From positions 1,336,501-1,400,500 of the forward strand of contig NZ_CP136521.1 in assembly GCF_032814565.1 (NCBI RefSeq): a DNA stretch of 64,000 bases, in the 5' to 3' direction. The translations under genes and the position numbers were made by a program. Under the pieces are notes generated by a model, which searched no databases, was not told the DNA's origin, and saw nothing but the letters and a program-made list of their open reading frames with translations. This DNA is from Hwangdonia lutea (GTDB lineage: Bacteria > Bacteroidota > Bacteroidia > Flavobacteriales > Flavobacteriaceae). Positions 1-7,626 of the stretch are shown here, piece after piece (within the stretch, counting starts at the first letter, position 1; each line of letters begins with the position of its first letter).

Positions 1-441
1 AATAGGTTCGGTAATATCAATAAAAGCAACGTTTGTATTTGTTGCCAATAAAACATATTCGTTTCCCGTAGTTGGGTCTGTCCAACCCCAAGAATCATTT
101 CCGGAAACAGCCCCAAAAGTAGCTATAGGCACATGCGCCATTAAATCGTAATCGTTACACGGGTAAATATCGGCAAAACCATTTTCGCAAATGGCCAAAG
201 GCGCATTAGAAAAATCACTATCGCACAAATTCCCTATCCCGTCGCCGTCATCATCGGCTTGATTTGGGTTTGCAATAAAAGGGCAGTTATCTATGCTTTC
301 TTCAATACCATCATTATCCGTGTCAATAAAAACCGATGTAAGCTCTACCGTTTCGTTTTCACAAGAATAAGCAAGGGATAACAAGACACACCCTAAAACT
401 AGGGTTTTTAGGATATTTATACTTTTTAGAGGCATACTCAT
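1..441 (-). CDS. choice-of-anchor B family lipoprotein, 5' part only (C-terminus off the left edge)
   Basis: Open from the ATG at 441 to the window edge (147 codons, translated by hand). The N-terminus is a lipoprotein signal with a lipobox-like LAYSC (Cys27), so the product is likely an outer-membrane lipoprotein. Residues about 40-75 form a thrombospondin type-3-like calcium-binding stretch (DTDNDG..., DNCP, DDDGDGIG). The part after residue 85 (FADIYPCNDYDLM, then SWGWTDPTTG and AFIDI) matches the start of the choice-of-anchor B family, whose LVIVD-type propeller repeats would follow outside the window. A second ATG at 435 is an equally possible start. Function is unknown beyond an extracellular or surface role. 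Confidence 0.8.
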   Translation of the reverse strand, partial: MSMPLKSINILKTLVLGCVLLSLAYSCENETVELTSVFIDTDNDGIEESIDNCPFIANPNQADDDGDGIGNLCDSDFSNAPLAICENGFADIYPCNDYDLMAHVPIATFGAVSGNDSWGWTDPTTGNEYVLLATNTNVAFIDITEPI

Positions 442-728
442 TAGGTGCAATTTTTTAATTATTCTTTTCTTTTTCAATCTTTTGATTCCGTTTTAATATC
501 ATAGCATTTTACTAAAACGAATGATCTGTACAATATATTTTAATCTTAAAAAACTAATAAATAATGATTTATAAATTTAAGATTACAAGCAAAATTAGTT
601 TAATATTAATTAAAAAATTGGCAACTCAACGATTTTAATGTTAAAATTGAAGGCTTGTTTTCAGAAAAAACCAAAGCTTTTTTAATGTTATAATCCAAAA
701 AGCATGTTGGTTAATAAGAATAGCTTCT

Positions 729-736
729 TATTTTTG
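729..736 (+). promoter_or_regulatory. -7 promoter element upstream of thiL
   Basis: TATTTTTG fits the Bacteroidota -7 consensus TAnnTTTG. A TTGG lies about 18 bases upstream (707-710) in the -33 position. The element ends only four bases before the thiL ATG, so the transcript would have almost no leader. Confidence 0.55.
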
Positions 737-740
737 CAAT

Positions 741-1787
741 ATGATAGAAGATAAAAATCAACAGAGGACGCAATTAAGCGATTTAGGTGAATTTGGTCTT
801 ATTGACCATTTAACCAAGAATTTTAAAATTAAACACACATCGACCATTAAAGGAATTGGTGATGATGCTGCGGTTTTAGGATTTAAAAACAAGAACATCG
901 TGGTTACTACCGATTTACTTGTTGAAGGCGTTCATTTCGATTTGAGCTATATGCCCCTAAAACATTTGGGTTACAAGGCTGTAATTGTTAATTTATCCGA
1001 TGTCTATGCCATGAATGCCAGTGCTACGCAAATTACGGTTTCCATAGCGGTGTCCAACAGATTTCCGCTTGAAGCTCTCGAAGATTTATATGCCGGAATT
1101 GAAACTGCGGCCAGCATTTACAACATTGATGTTGTGGGCGGAGACACCACATCGTCTACTACAGGCTTACTAATTTCGGTGACTGCTATTGGCGCGGTTG
1201 AATCCGGTGCTGAAGTATACAGAAACGGAGCAAAACCCAATGATTTATTGGTGGTTTCGGGCGATTTGGGCGGCGCGTACATGGGTTTGCAAGTGCTTGA
1301 ACGCGAAAAAGAAGTGTATAAAGTCAACCCTAATAGTCAACCAGATTTAGAACCTTATTCCTATATTATTGAGCGCCAATTAAAACCCGAGGCTCGAAAA
1401 GATATTGTTAAATTATTAAGCGATTTAAAACTGAAACCCACATCGATGATTGATATTAGCGATGGGTTATCTTCTGAAATCATTCATATTTGCAAACAAA
1501 GTAAAGTGGGTTGCGACTTGTATGAAGACAAAATCCCGTTAGATCCGCAGGTAATTTCTACTTGCGAAGAATTTAATATTGATAGCACAACCGTGGCTTT
1601 AAATGGCGGTGAGGATTACGAACTGTTGTTTACGATTTCTCAAGATGATTATCCAAAAATTAAAGCCAATCCAAATTTTTCAATAATTGGACATATCAAA
1701 GAAGAAAGCGCAGGCATGCATTTAGTAACCCGGGCAGAAACAAGAATTCCAATTAAGGCACAAGGCTGGAAAAACTTTAATGCTTAA
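741..1787 (+). CDS. thiL: thiamine-monophosphate kinase
   Basis: 348 aa, usual family length. ThiL phosphorylates thiamine monophosphate to thiamine diphosphate with ATP in the cytoplasm. Visible AIR-synthase-like family motifs: GIGDDAAV (38-45), TTDLLVEGVHF (56-66), NLSDVYAM (84-91), VVGGDTTSS (131-139), DISDGLS (238-244) and GGEDYELLF (289-297), which together supply the Mg/ATP-binding aspartates. The next in-frame Met is residue 71, inside conserved sequence, so the ATG at 741 is the only credible start. It overlaps the 3' end of the convergent small gene at 1777-2025 by 11 bases. No other thiamine genes are nearby. Confidence 0.95.
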   Translation: MIEDKNQQRTQLSDLGEFGLIDHLTKNFKIKHTSTIKGIGDDAAVLGFKNKNIVVTTDLLVEGVHFDLSYMPLKHLGYKAVIVNLSDVYAMNASATQITVSIAVSNRFPLEALEDLYAGIETAASIYNIDVVGGDTTSSTTGLLISVTAIGAVESGAEVYRNGAKPNDLLVVSGDLGGAYMGLQVLEREKEVYKVNPNSQPDLEPYSYIIERQLKPEARKDIVKLLSDLKLKPTSMIDISDGLSSEIIHICKQSKVGCDLYEDKIPLDPQVISTCEEFNIDSTTVALNGGEDYELLFTISQDDYPKIKANPNFSIIGHIKEESAGMHLVTRAETRIPIKAQGWKNFNA

Positions 1788-2025
1788 ATACCAATAAATT
1801 AGGATTGTGGTTTTTGCGATTGGTTTTCGAGATGCGTTTGTTATGAATATATTCTAAAACCCTATTTATCTCTTTATACTTTTTGGTTAGCTCTGTTAGA
1901 TTACCCGAACTGCTGGTTGTAAATTCCTTTCTACAAAATTTACAGGTGTACTCTTTAACATGATTGGTTACATTTCGAGCTACTATTAACTCATGTCCAA
2001 ACACCTTGCAATGAATGCTTTTCAT
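1777..2025 (-). CDS. small zinc-ribbon-like protein, paralog A
   Basis: 82 aa, no function recognised. It has a Cys6-x4-His11 pair (in CKVFGH) and a Cys28-x2-Cys31 pair (CKFC), the arrangement of a small zinc-binding fold, followed by a basic helical tail. It is clearly paralogous to the next gene upstream on the same strand (2106-2372): both share HVKEYTC, the C-x2-C pair, TT-S-GNL-ELT and EIN in the same order. The conservation between copies, including the metal-ligand residues, supports a real protein. Its 3' end overlaps thiL by 11 bases. Confidence 0.75.
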   Translation of the reverse strand: MKSIHCKVFGHELIVARNVTNHVKEYTCKFCRKEFTTSSSGNLTELTKKYKEINRVLEYIHNKRISKTNRKNHNPNLLVFKH

Positions 2026-2105
2026 TTAACTTTAACTATTAATTAATACTATTTTAGGGAGAGGTTTAAATATATTAAAAAGCCGTTAAAGTTACCTTTA
2101 AGTGA

Positions 2106-2372
2106 TTAATAAATCGACGAAGTGAGCGATTTTTCCTTTAAGCGTTGTGTTCTTGAGGTATGAATGCGGCTAAGGATAGCATTTATCTCTCTAAATTTAG
2201 GAGTAAGCTCTATTAAATTGCCATTGCTGTTTGTGGTTAATTCCTTTTTACAGTGTCTGCACGTATATTCCTTTACGTGATAGGTTACTTTTTTACTCAC
2301 TTGATAATCATGCCCAAAAAGATTGCAGTACATTTTTGGGATAAATGTAGGTTTGTTGGTAGTTTTTTCCAT
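2106..2372 (-). CDS. small zinc-ribbon-like protein, paralog B
   Basis: 88 aa, function unknown. Same family as the gene at 1777-2025: Cys16-x4-His21 (CNLFGH), HVKEYTC with Cys38-x2-Cys41 (CRHC), GNLIELT and EIN. The N-terminal 13 residues have no counterpart in paralog A, so translation may instead begin at Met14. It lies 80 bases upstream of paralog A on the same strand, consistent with tandem duplication and possible co-transcription. No signal peptide or membrane segment, so probably cytoplasmic. Confidence 0.75.
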   Translation of the reverse strand: MEKTTNKPTFIPKMYCNLFGHDYQVSKKVTYHVKEYTCRHCKKELTTNSNGNLIELTPKFREINAILSRIHTSRTQRLKEKSLTSSIY

Positions 2373-2433
2373 GGGTTAAAGATTTAGGGTCAATAAACAT
2401 AGTAAAAAAAATCAATAAAACGATAAAGTGTTA

Positions 2434-3210
2434 TTAATTTTCGATGAAATACACTATACTACGTAAGAAATCCTCTTTATTTTCTATATGAGACATGTGT
2501 CCGTCAGGAAATTCAACGGCTTTGATACGAGCTCTTTTTGCTTGTTTTACTAAGGCACTAAAATCCAAAACAGGATCTTTCTTGCTCATTATCATCATTA
2601 CTATAAAGCTTTCGGAACTTAAAACAGCTTCCCTGTTTGGCCTAATTTTCATGCCTTCTAAAGCTGCAATAATACCCTGTAATGGCGTTTGTAAAGCTTC
2701 AGCAATTATTTGCTTAATATCGTCAGAAAAAATGGTTCTGTTTTTGGGTCTGAATAAATTATTAATCGAAATCCTAATAAAGATTTTGTGGTTTTGTTTA
2801 ACAGCAGCTACGGCTCTATCCCTATTCTCTTTTTTTTCTGTTGAATCTGCTTCGGCCGTAGAATTCATTAAACATAACCGCGATACTGCATCTGGATTTC
2901 TTTCCGCGAAAGCGAGCGCCACATAGCCACCCATAGAATGCCCAATAAATGTAGAGTGCTTGATTTTTAAATGATTTAAAACCGCTTTAACAGCATCAGC
3001 CATAAGATCCATGGAATGAATGTATCCCATGCAACCTGTTTGCCCATGACCCAATAAATCTATACAAATAACTCTATTGTTTTTTGTTAATTCTGGCAGA
3101 AAAGCATTCCACATGTTCGAGTTTTCTAAAAACCCATGCAGCAACACTAAGGCTTGCCCTTTACCCTTATCGGTATAAAAAATTTGAGTCCCTTTGTATT
3201 CTAAAATCAT
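2434..3210 (-). CDS. alpha/beta-fold hydrolase
   Basis: 258 aa. The oxyanion-side LLHGFLEN motif (23-30) and nucleophile elbow GHSMGG (90-95, Ser92) are plain, and a C-terminal DGHMSHIE supplies the catalytic His, so the Ser-Asp-His triad looks intact. The sequence resembles small esterases/peroxidases of the alpha/beta hydrolase family; the substrate cannot be told. No signal peptide, so probably cytoplasmic. It is divergent from brnQ, with start codons only 34 bases apart, so the promoters must overlap. Confidence 0.88.
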   Translation of the reverse strand: MILEYKGTQIFYTDKGKGQALVLLHGFLENSNMWNAFLPELTKNNRVICIDLLGHGQTGCMGYIHSMDLMADAVKAVLNHLKIKHSTFIGHSMGGYVALAFAERNPDAVSRLCLMNSTAEADSTEKKENRDRAVAAVKQNHKIFIRISINNLFRPKNRTIFSDDIKQIIAEALQTPLQGIIAALEGMKIRPNREAVLSSESFIVMMIMSKKDPVLDFSALVKQAKRARIKAVEFPDGHMSHIENKEDFLRSIVYFIEN

Positions 3211-3244
3211 TTTTGAACTATATTAGGCAAAGATAAACCAACCG

Positions 3245-4531
3245 ATGTATAAAACGAAACAGACCTTTGTATTTGGCTTTGCCTTATTTGCTGGTTTTTT
3301 TGGCGCAGGCAATTTAATTTTACCGCCATTATTGGGGTACAAGGCTGGTACCGATTGGTGGTTGGTGACCTTGGGTTTTGTAACATCGGCAACCATAATT
3401 CCTTTGTTGGCCATTTTTGCACATGCCAGATTACAAGGCACCATGTTCGATTTTGGCAAAAAAGTCTCCCCGCTTTTTAGTCTTGTTTTTTGCTTTTGCA
3501 TGTATGCCATTACCATTGCTTTACCCTGCCCCAGAACCGCGGCCGTAGCCCACGAAATGGCCATAGCTCCTTTTTTTGATACAAGCGCGTTACTTACTAG
3601 CATGGTTTATTTTATATTGGCATTTATTTTTGTGATGAATCGGAACAAAGCACTAAGCATACTTGGTAAATACTTAACGCCAATAATCGTTTTAATTGTA
3701 TTAACCATTATTGTTATTGGCGTTTTTTCTGCTGAAACCGTAATGCATCCTTCAAGTTTTGAACTCCCAATAATAAGTGGCCTGTTAGAAGGTTACCAAA
3801 CCTACGATGCGATGGCGGGTATGATTATGGGCGGCGTTGTATTGGTTTCAATAAACAGTTCTAAAAACAACTTAACTTTTATTGAAAAAAGAAAAATGGT
3901 TGCAAAATCCGGTTTAATAGCCATGACTGGGTTATTTATTATTTACGCAGGTTTAATTGCCATAGGAGCGTTTTATAACGGGCAGTTTGACGCCCAAATT
4001 TCTAGAACGGATTTACTTTTTGGTTTAGCCACAAAAACCTTAGGAAATATTGGTGCTACGTTTTTAAGTGTATTGGTAGCTTTGGCTTGTTTTACCACAG
4101 CTGTGGCCATAATTGTTAGTATTGCCGATTTTTTTAAAGCCTATTTTAAAGCCTCCAAAAACGCTTATTTAATTACAACTATTATATGTTGTTTGGTGGG
4201 CATTTTGGTTGGGCAAATGGAAGTTAAGTATATTATAGACGTGGCACTTCCTGCCTTGATGTTTATTTATCCGTTGTGTATTGTACTTATTTTGTTGAAT
4301 GTAATTCCAGAAAAATTAGCGACAAAACGAGTTTTTAGAGCCGTTGTTTTAATCACTTTTATTTTTAGCATACCAGACTTTTTAGGATTTATTATCGACC
4401 CCATTTATCTTAAAGGTATTAAAAACACACTGCCGTTAGCAAACCAAAATTTGGGTTGGGCCTTACCGGCATTAATTACATTTTTAGTGTTAAATATTAA
4501 AACTTTTACGACTAAAGTCCCAACTAATTAA
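3245..4531 (+). CDS. brnQ: branched-chain amino acid carrier, BrnQ/LIVCS family
   Basis: 428 aa, almost entirely hydrophobic, consistent with about 12 membrane helices. The family signature FGAGNLILPP is near the N-terminus (around residues 19-28), followed by TDWW. LIVCS transporters import leucine, isoleucine and valine with Na+ or H+. The gene is followed after 8 bases by an AraC-type regulator on the same strand, suggesting co-transcription. Confidence 0.9.
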   Translation: MYKTKQTFVFGFALFAGFFGAGNLILPPLLGYKAGTDWWLVTLGFVTSATIIPLLAIFAHARLQGTMFDFGKKVSPLFSLVFCFCMYAITIALPCPRTAAVAHEMAIAPFFDTSALLTSMVYFILAFIFVMNRNKALSILGKYLTPIIVLIVLTIIVIGVFSAETVMHPSSFELPIISGLLEGYQTYDAMAGMIMGGVVLVSINSSKNNLTFIEKRKMVAKSGLIAMTGLFIIYAGLIAIGAFYNGQFDAQISRTDLLFGLATKTLGNIGATFLSVLVALACFTTAVAIIVSIADFFKAYFKASKNAYLITTIICCLVGILVGQMEVKYIIDVALPALMFIYPLCIVLILLNVIPEKLATKRVFRAVVLITFIFSIPDFLGFIIDPIYLKGIKNTLPLANQNLGWALPALITFLVLNIKTFTTKVPTN

Positions 4532-4539
4532 TTTGATAA

Positions 4540-5382
4540 ATGGCTGTTCAGGAAATTTCAACCTATTCGTATAAAGACATTTTTTCTTTAAGCATTATAC
4601 AATTTGACGAGGCTTGTGTATTTAATAAACCCGAACAAATAAACGCTTACAATATCTATTGGATAAAAGAAGGCAAAGGTGTTTATAATATCGATTTTGA
4701 AAGCTATGCTTTTGACAATAATGTATTGTTCTTTTTATCGCCCGGGCAAGTGTTTTCAGTAGAATCGGAAGCAATAAAAGAAGCCTACAAACTCACTTTT
4801 GTTCGCGATTTTTATTGCATACAAACCCACGACAAAGAAGTGGCGTGCAACGGCATTCTCTTTAACAATGTATACGAAACCCCTTTTGTAAACCCTTGTG
4901 AAAGCGACACAAACAAGCTCAACTTTATTTTAGAAAGCTTGATTGATGAGTTTAAACGCGATGATGTTGCTGCGCAATACGATATGCTTCAGTCCTATTT
5001 AAAACAATTTATCATTCATTCCGTTCGGATAAAAAAAGAAAACCATATTATTAAAGATGATGCCGAAACAAAACTCTTTAAAGATTTTAGTGTTTTGGTT
5101 GAACAGAATTATAAAACCCTACACACGGTAACCGAATACGCCAATCGTTTAGGGCTTTCGCCTAAATCGTTAGCCAAACATTTTCAAATATCAGGAAATC
5201 AAACACCAAGCGATTTTATAAAACAACGAATTATTCTCGAAGCTAAGCGCCTGTTAATTTACAGCACCCTTCCTGTAAAACAAATCGCTTATCAATTGGG
5301 TTTTAACGACCCTGCTTATTTTACACGTTTCTTTAAAAAAGCGACTACAAAATCGCCGCTTCAATTTAAAAAAGACCATTAG
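4540..5382 (+). CDS. AraC family transcriptional regulator
   Basis: 280 aa. The N-terminal ~170 residues form a cupin-like sensing domain (IYWIKEGKGVYNIDF, FFLSPGQVF). The C-terminal ~100 residues are the double helix-turn-helix of AraC proteins: TVTEYANRLGLSPKSLAKHF, then KQIAYQLGFNDPAYFTRFFK and KSPLQFK. It lies 8 bases after brnQ and upstream of the AhpD-like/cupredoxin genes. It could control either set; the sequence does not decide. No effector can be inferred. Confidence 0.9.
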   Translation: MAVQEISTYSYKDIFSLSIIQFDEACVFNKPEQINAYNIYWIKEGKGVYNIDFESYAFDNNVLFFLSPGQVFSVESEAIKEAYKLTFVRDFYCIQTHDKEVACNGILFNNVYETPFVNPCESDTNKLNFILESLIDEFKRDDVAAQYDMLQSYLKQFIIHSVRIKKENHIIKDDAETKLFKDFSVLVEQNYKTLHTVTEYANRLGLSPKSLAKHFQISGNQTPSDFIKQRIILEAKRLLIYSTLPVKQIAYQLGFNDPAYFTRFFKKATTKSPLQFKKDH

Positions 5383-5681
5383 TTTTATTTGGGCGCGCAC
5401 TTTCAGGTCAGCTTTAAGTTTATCCAGAGCATAGTCTAAAGGCTATATCTATTTCTCTTTCGATAGCCATCGGCATTAATAAAAACGATGCCACTTTCTT
5501 CCTTCACGCAAAAAATCAGCATTAAAGAGCAACAGTACAAGCATTAGGAACCTTTGTCCATTTTTTAACCCTACTATGGGTTGCATATTTGCATTGTAAT
5601 TAAAAAGGAAATTTCTTGAGAGCAACTCAAGATTTCAATAATCTGTCATTCCTGCGAAGGGAGGAATAAAAACAACGTATT
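5383..5681. other. intergenic region: possible degenerate repeats and a promoter-like box
   Basis: No gene seen. The stretch near 5391-5415 (ending TTTCAGGTCAGC) resembles, with several changes, the start of the GGCGTT...TTTCAGGTCGGGC repeat copy at 26387. CATATTTG at 5584-5591 differs by one base from the Bacteroidota -7 box and would drive the genes from 5682 on. A degraded copy of the CATTCCTGCGAAGG repeat lies at 5647-5667. Confidence 0.4.
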
Positions 5682-5789
5682 ATGAAAACCATACAAAACG
5701 AACAATGTCCAAATTGCTGGGGTTATCAAGAATATGATGAATACCACCCAGAACGCCAATTGTGCGAATGCAAAAACACGAATAAATAA
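5682..5789 (+). CDS. 35-aa cysteine-rich zinc-ribbon-like small protein
   Basis: Hand-translated from the ATG at 5682 to TAA at 5787-5789. It contains CPNC (Cys9, Cys12) and CEC (Cys28, Cys30), acidic and aromatic residues between them, and a Lys-rich end. The four cysteines could bind one zinc or cluster. It is 28 bases before the AhpD-like gene on the same strand, and its ATG follows a GGAGG-containing stretch at 5660-5665. I do not recognise a named function; a cofactor or regulatory partner of the redox genes beside it is inference from position only. Confidence 0.6.
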   Translation: MKTIQNEQCPNCWGYQEYDEYHPERQLCECKNTNK

Positions 5790-5817
5790 ATTAAATAATA
5801 ATTAATACATAGAAATT

Positions 5818-6378
5818 ATGAGTACAAGAATTGAAACATTAAACCCAGAAACCACAACAGGTAAATCGAAAGAATTGTTTAACGCTGTTCAAGACAAATT
5901 AGGCTTTATTCCAAATTTGGTTAAAGTATTTGGCAACTCACCGGCAACATTACAATCATATTTAAGCTTAGGCGAGTTAACCGCAAGCGGAAACTTTAGC
6001 AACAAATTCAGAGAGCAATTGGCATTGGCCATTGCCGAAGAAAATGCATGTAACTACTGTTTGTCTGCGCATACCGCTATTGGTAAAATGAATGGTTTAA
6101 CCATTGAAGAAACCGAGCAAAACAGACAAGGTATAGCTGCCGACACCAAAACCCAAGCAGGTTTACAATTTGCACAAGCAGTTACAAAAAACAGAGGACA
6201 AGTCTCTACCGAAGCTATTCAAGCTGTAAAAGAAGCAGGTTACAACGATGGTGATATTTTAGAAATCATATTAAACGTGGTATCTAACACCCTAACAAAT
6301 TATGTTAATCATATTGCCGATACCGAAGTAGATTTCCCTAGTGTTGAAGCTGGAAAATTTACAGTATCAACAAGCTAA
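5818..6378 (+). CDS. carboxymuconolactone decarboxylase / AhpD-like protein
   Basis: 186 aa. The core motif ACNYCLSAHTAIGK gives Cys78-x2-Cys81-x3-His85, the redox-active signature of AhpD-type proteins, so a peroxidase or disulfide-reductase role is more likely than decarboxylation. N-terminal ~45 residues (GKSKELFNAVQDKLGFIPN) are typical of the uncharacterised peroxidase-related branch. It sits between a Cys-rich small gene and a secreted cupredoxin-like gene, with an AraC regulator upstream, suggesting an inducible oxidative-stress unit. The substrate is not known. Confidence 0.88.
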   Translation: MSTRIETLNPETTTGKSKELFNAVQDKLGFIPNLVKVFGNSPATLQSYLSLGELTASGNFSNKFREQLALAIAEENACNYCLSAHTAIGKMNGLTIEETEQNRQGIAADTKTQAGLQFAQAVTKNRGQVSTEAIQAVKEAGYNDGDILEIILNVVSNTLTNYVNHIADTEVDFPSVEAGKFTVSTS

Positions 6379-6414
6379 TATTTATTTAAAACAATAATCA
6401 AATTTGAAATAAAA

Positions 6415-6810
6415 ATGAAGACCATAAAAAATTTAATAATAGGATTATTTTTAGTAGCCTTTACTTTAACTGCTACGGCACAAGACAAAATGGCGAAAGC
6501 TGATGCTGTAAAAACCATATCGTTAGAGCAAACAAAAGGTGAGTTTACCCAGAAAAAATTAACACTTTCGGAAGGCACTTATATTTTTAAAGTATCGAAT
6601 AACAATGCCGCCCCTGAAGTAGGTTTGGTTTTAATTGAAGATGGAAAAGATGGCTCTAAACCAGAAAACCATATTAGCGAGGCTTACGTGTCGCAAATGG
6701 TGAAACATGGTAAAACAGAATCATCGAAAGAAGTCACTCTAAAAAAAGGAACGTATAAATATTTCTGTCCTTTTAACGAAACACCCGAATACACTTTAAT
6801 AGTAAAATAA
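6415..6810 (+). CDS. secreted cupredoxin-like protein
   Basis: 131 aa. A clear signal peptide (MKTIKNLIIGLFL...TATAQ, cleavage near residue 23) is followed by a small beta-rich domain (LSEGTYIFKVSNNNAAPEVG, KKGTYKYFCPFNETPEYTL) like periplasmic cupredoxin-fold proteins. Only one Cys, in KYFCPF near the C-terminus, plus several His (HISEA, VKHGK) are present, so type-1 copper binding is possible but not proved. It follows the AhpD-like gene by 36 bases and ends at a strong bidirectional terminator. Confidence 0.72.
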   Translation: MKTIKNLIIGLFLVAFTLTATAQDKMAKADAVKTISLEQTKGEFTQKKLTLSEGTYIFKVSNNNAAPEVGLVLIEDGKDGSKPENHISEAYVSQMVKHGKTESSKEVTLKKGTYKYFCPFNETPEYTLIVK

Positions 6811-6838
6811 GTTATTGACTGTGACTAATTTACTACCC

Positions 6839-6870
6839 AAAAGGCGTGCTGATTATTTAGCACGCCTTTT
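6839..6870. terminator. bidirectional rho-independent terminator
   Basis: AAAAGGCGTGCT and AGCACGCCTTTT form a perfect 12-bp stem around an 8-base loop with flanking A and T runs. It serves the convergent genes ending at 6810 (+) and 6871 (-). Confidence 0.85.
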
Positions 6871-7527
6871 CTAGTTTTTAACTCTTTTTATAGCTGTAAA
6901 CGCTTTATCAACATACTCATCTTCAACCAAAATAGTAAACTCGTTTGTGGTAGAAATCACCTCGTAAAGCACCACACCTTCCCAAGCCAATCGCTTAAAA
7001 AAATGATAATACAACCCAGCAATTTTCGAATTATCCTGTGGTAAGTTTATGGTTATGGCCGATAAATTATCTTGTACCCCAAGAAAGGTTTCATGCTGCA
7101 ATTGTGTGGTAATAAAATCTTTTAAACTGCTCGATATAATCATATTACTTTCATGTATACCTCTTGTAAAGGTGTAAAATAATTTAGACTCATCATCTAT
7201 TTTTTCCAATACCTTAGCGTGATTGTGTATTAGCGTATTGGAATTTTTTACGGTAAAATCGGTTAAATTAGAGCGTACGGTAATATCGCCCAAATTCTGA
7301 AGCATCCGTTTCATTTTCACAGAATTCGATAAAGTTACCGGCGGATTGTAACGCCTTAGCGCCATCATAATCGCTCCTGGCTTCACCTCTTTTTTTAGCA
7401 TTTCGCTAATGGGTTTGGTGAGCTCGATTGCCAAGGCACTAAAATTTATAATATTTCTGGATAATGCTTCCTCTAAATAAGGTTGCGAAATTAAAATGTC
7501 TTCTACACAGTTTGATACAGTCCTCAT
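6871..7527 (-). CDS. ACT-like domain protein next to aspartate kinase
   Basis: 218 aa, no enzyme domain. The C-terminal part (FLGVQDNLSAITINLP, then LAWEGVVLYEVISTTNEFTILVED) has the beta-alpha-beta pattern of paired ACT domains like those at the end of aspartate kinases. The N-terminal part (LISQPYLEEALSRNIINFSALA and GAIMMALRRY) looks helical. It is divergent from the aspartate kinase gene, about 100 bases between starts. A regulatory, amino-acid-sensing role is inference. Related flavobacterial proteins are often labelled aspartate kinase, although no kinase motif is present here. Confidence 0.65.
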   Translation of the reverse strand: MRTVSNCVEDILISQPYLEEALSRNIINFSALAIELTKPISEMLKKEVKPGAIMMALRRYNPPVTLSNSVKMKRMLQNLGDITVRSNLTDFTVKNSNTLIHNHAKVLEKIDDESKLFYTFTRGIHESNMIISSSLKDFITTQLQHETFLGVQDNLSAITINLPQDNSKIAGLYYHFFKRLAWEGVVLYEVISTTNEFTILVEDEYVDKAFTAIKRVKN

Positions 7528-7626
7528 GTTAATTATATAACAATTTGTGCAAATGTAAACAATTTTTTCAAAAAATATCTTTATTCTCAGAATGAGTTAT
7601 AATTTTACACTGTAAATAAAAGCACA

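Noticed and set aside
2906-2925. TTTCCGCGAAAGCGAGCGCC, similar to the palindrome before purF
   Set aside because: It lies in the coding sequence of the hydrolase and encodes conserved residues (ALAFAER) of the alpha/beta hydrolase fold; the likeness is probably chance.
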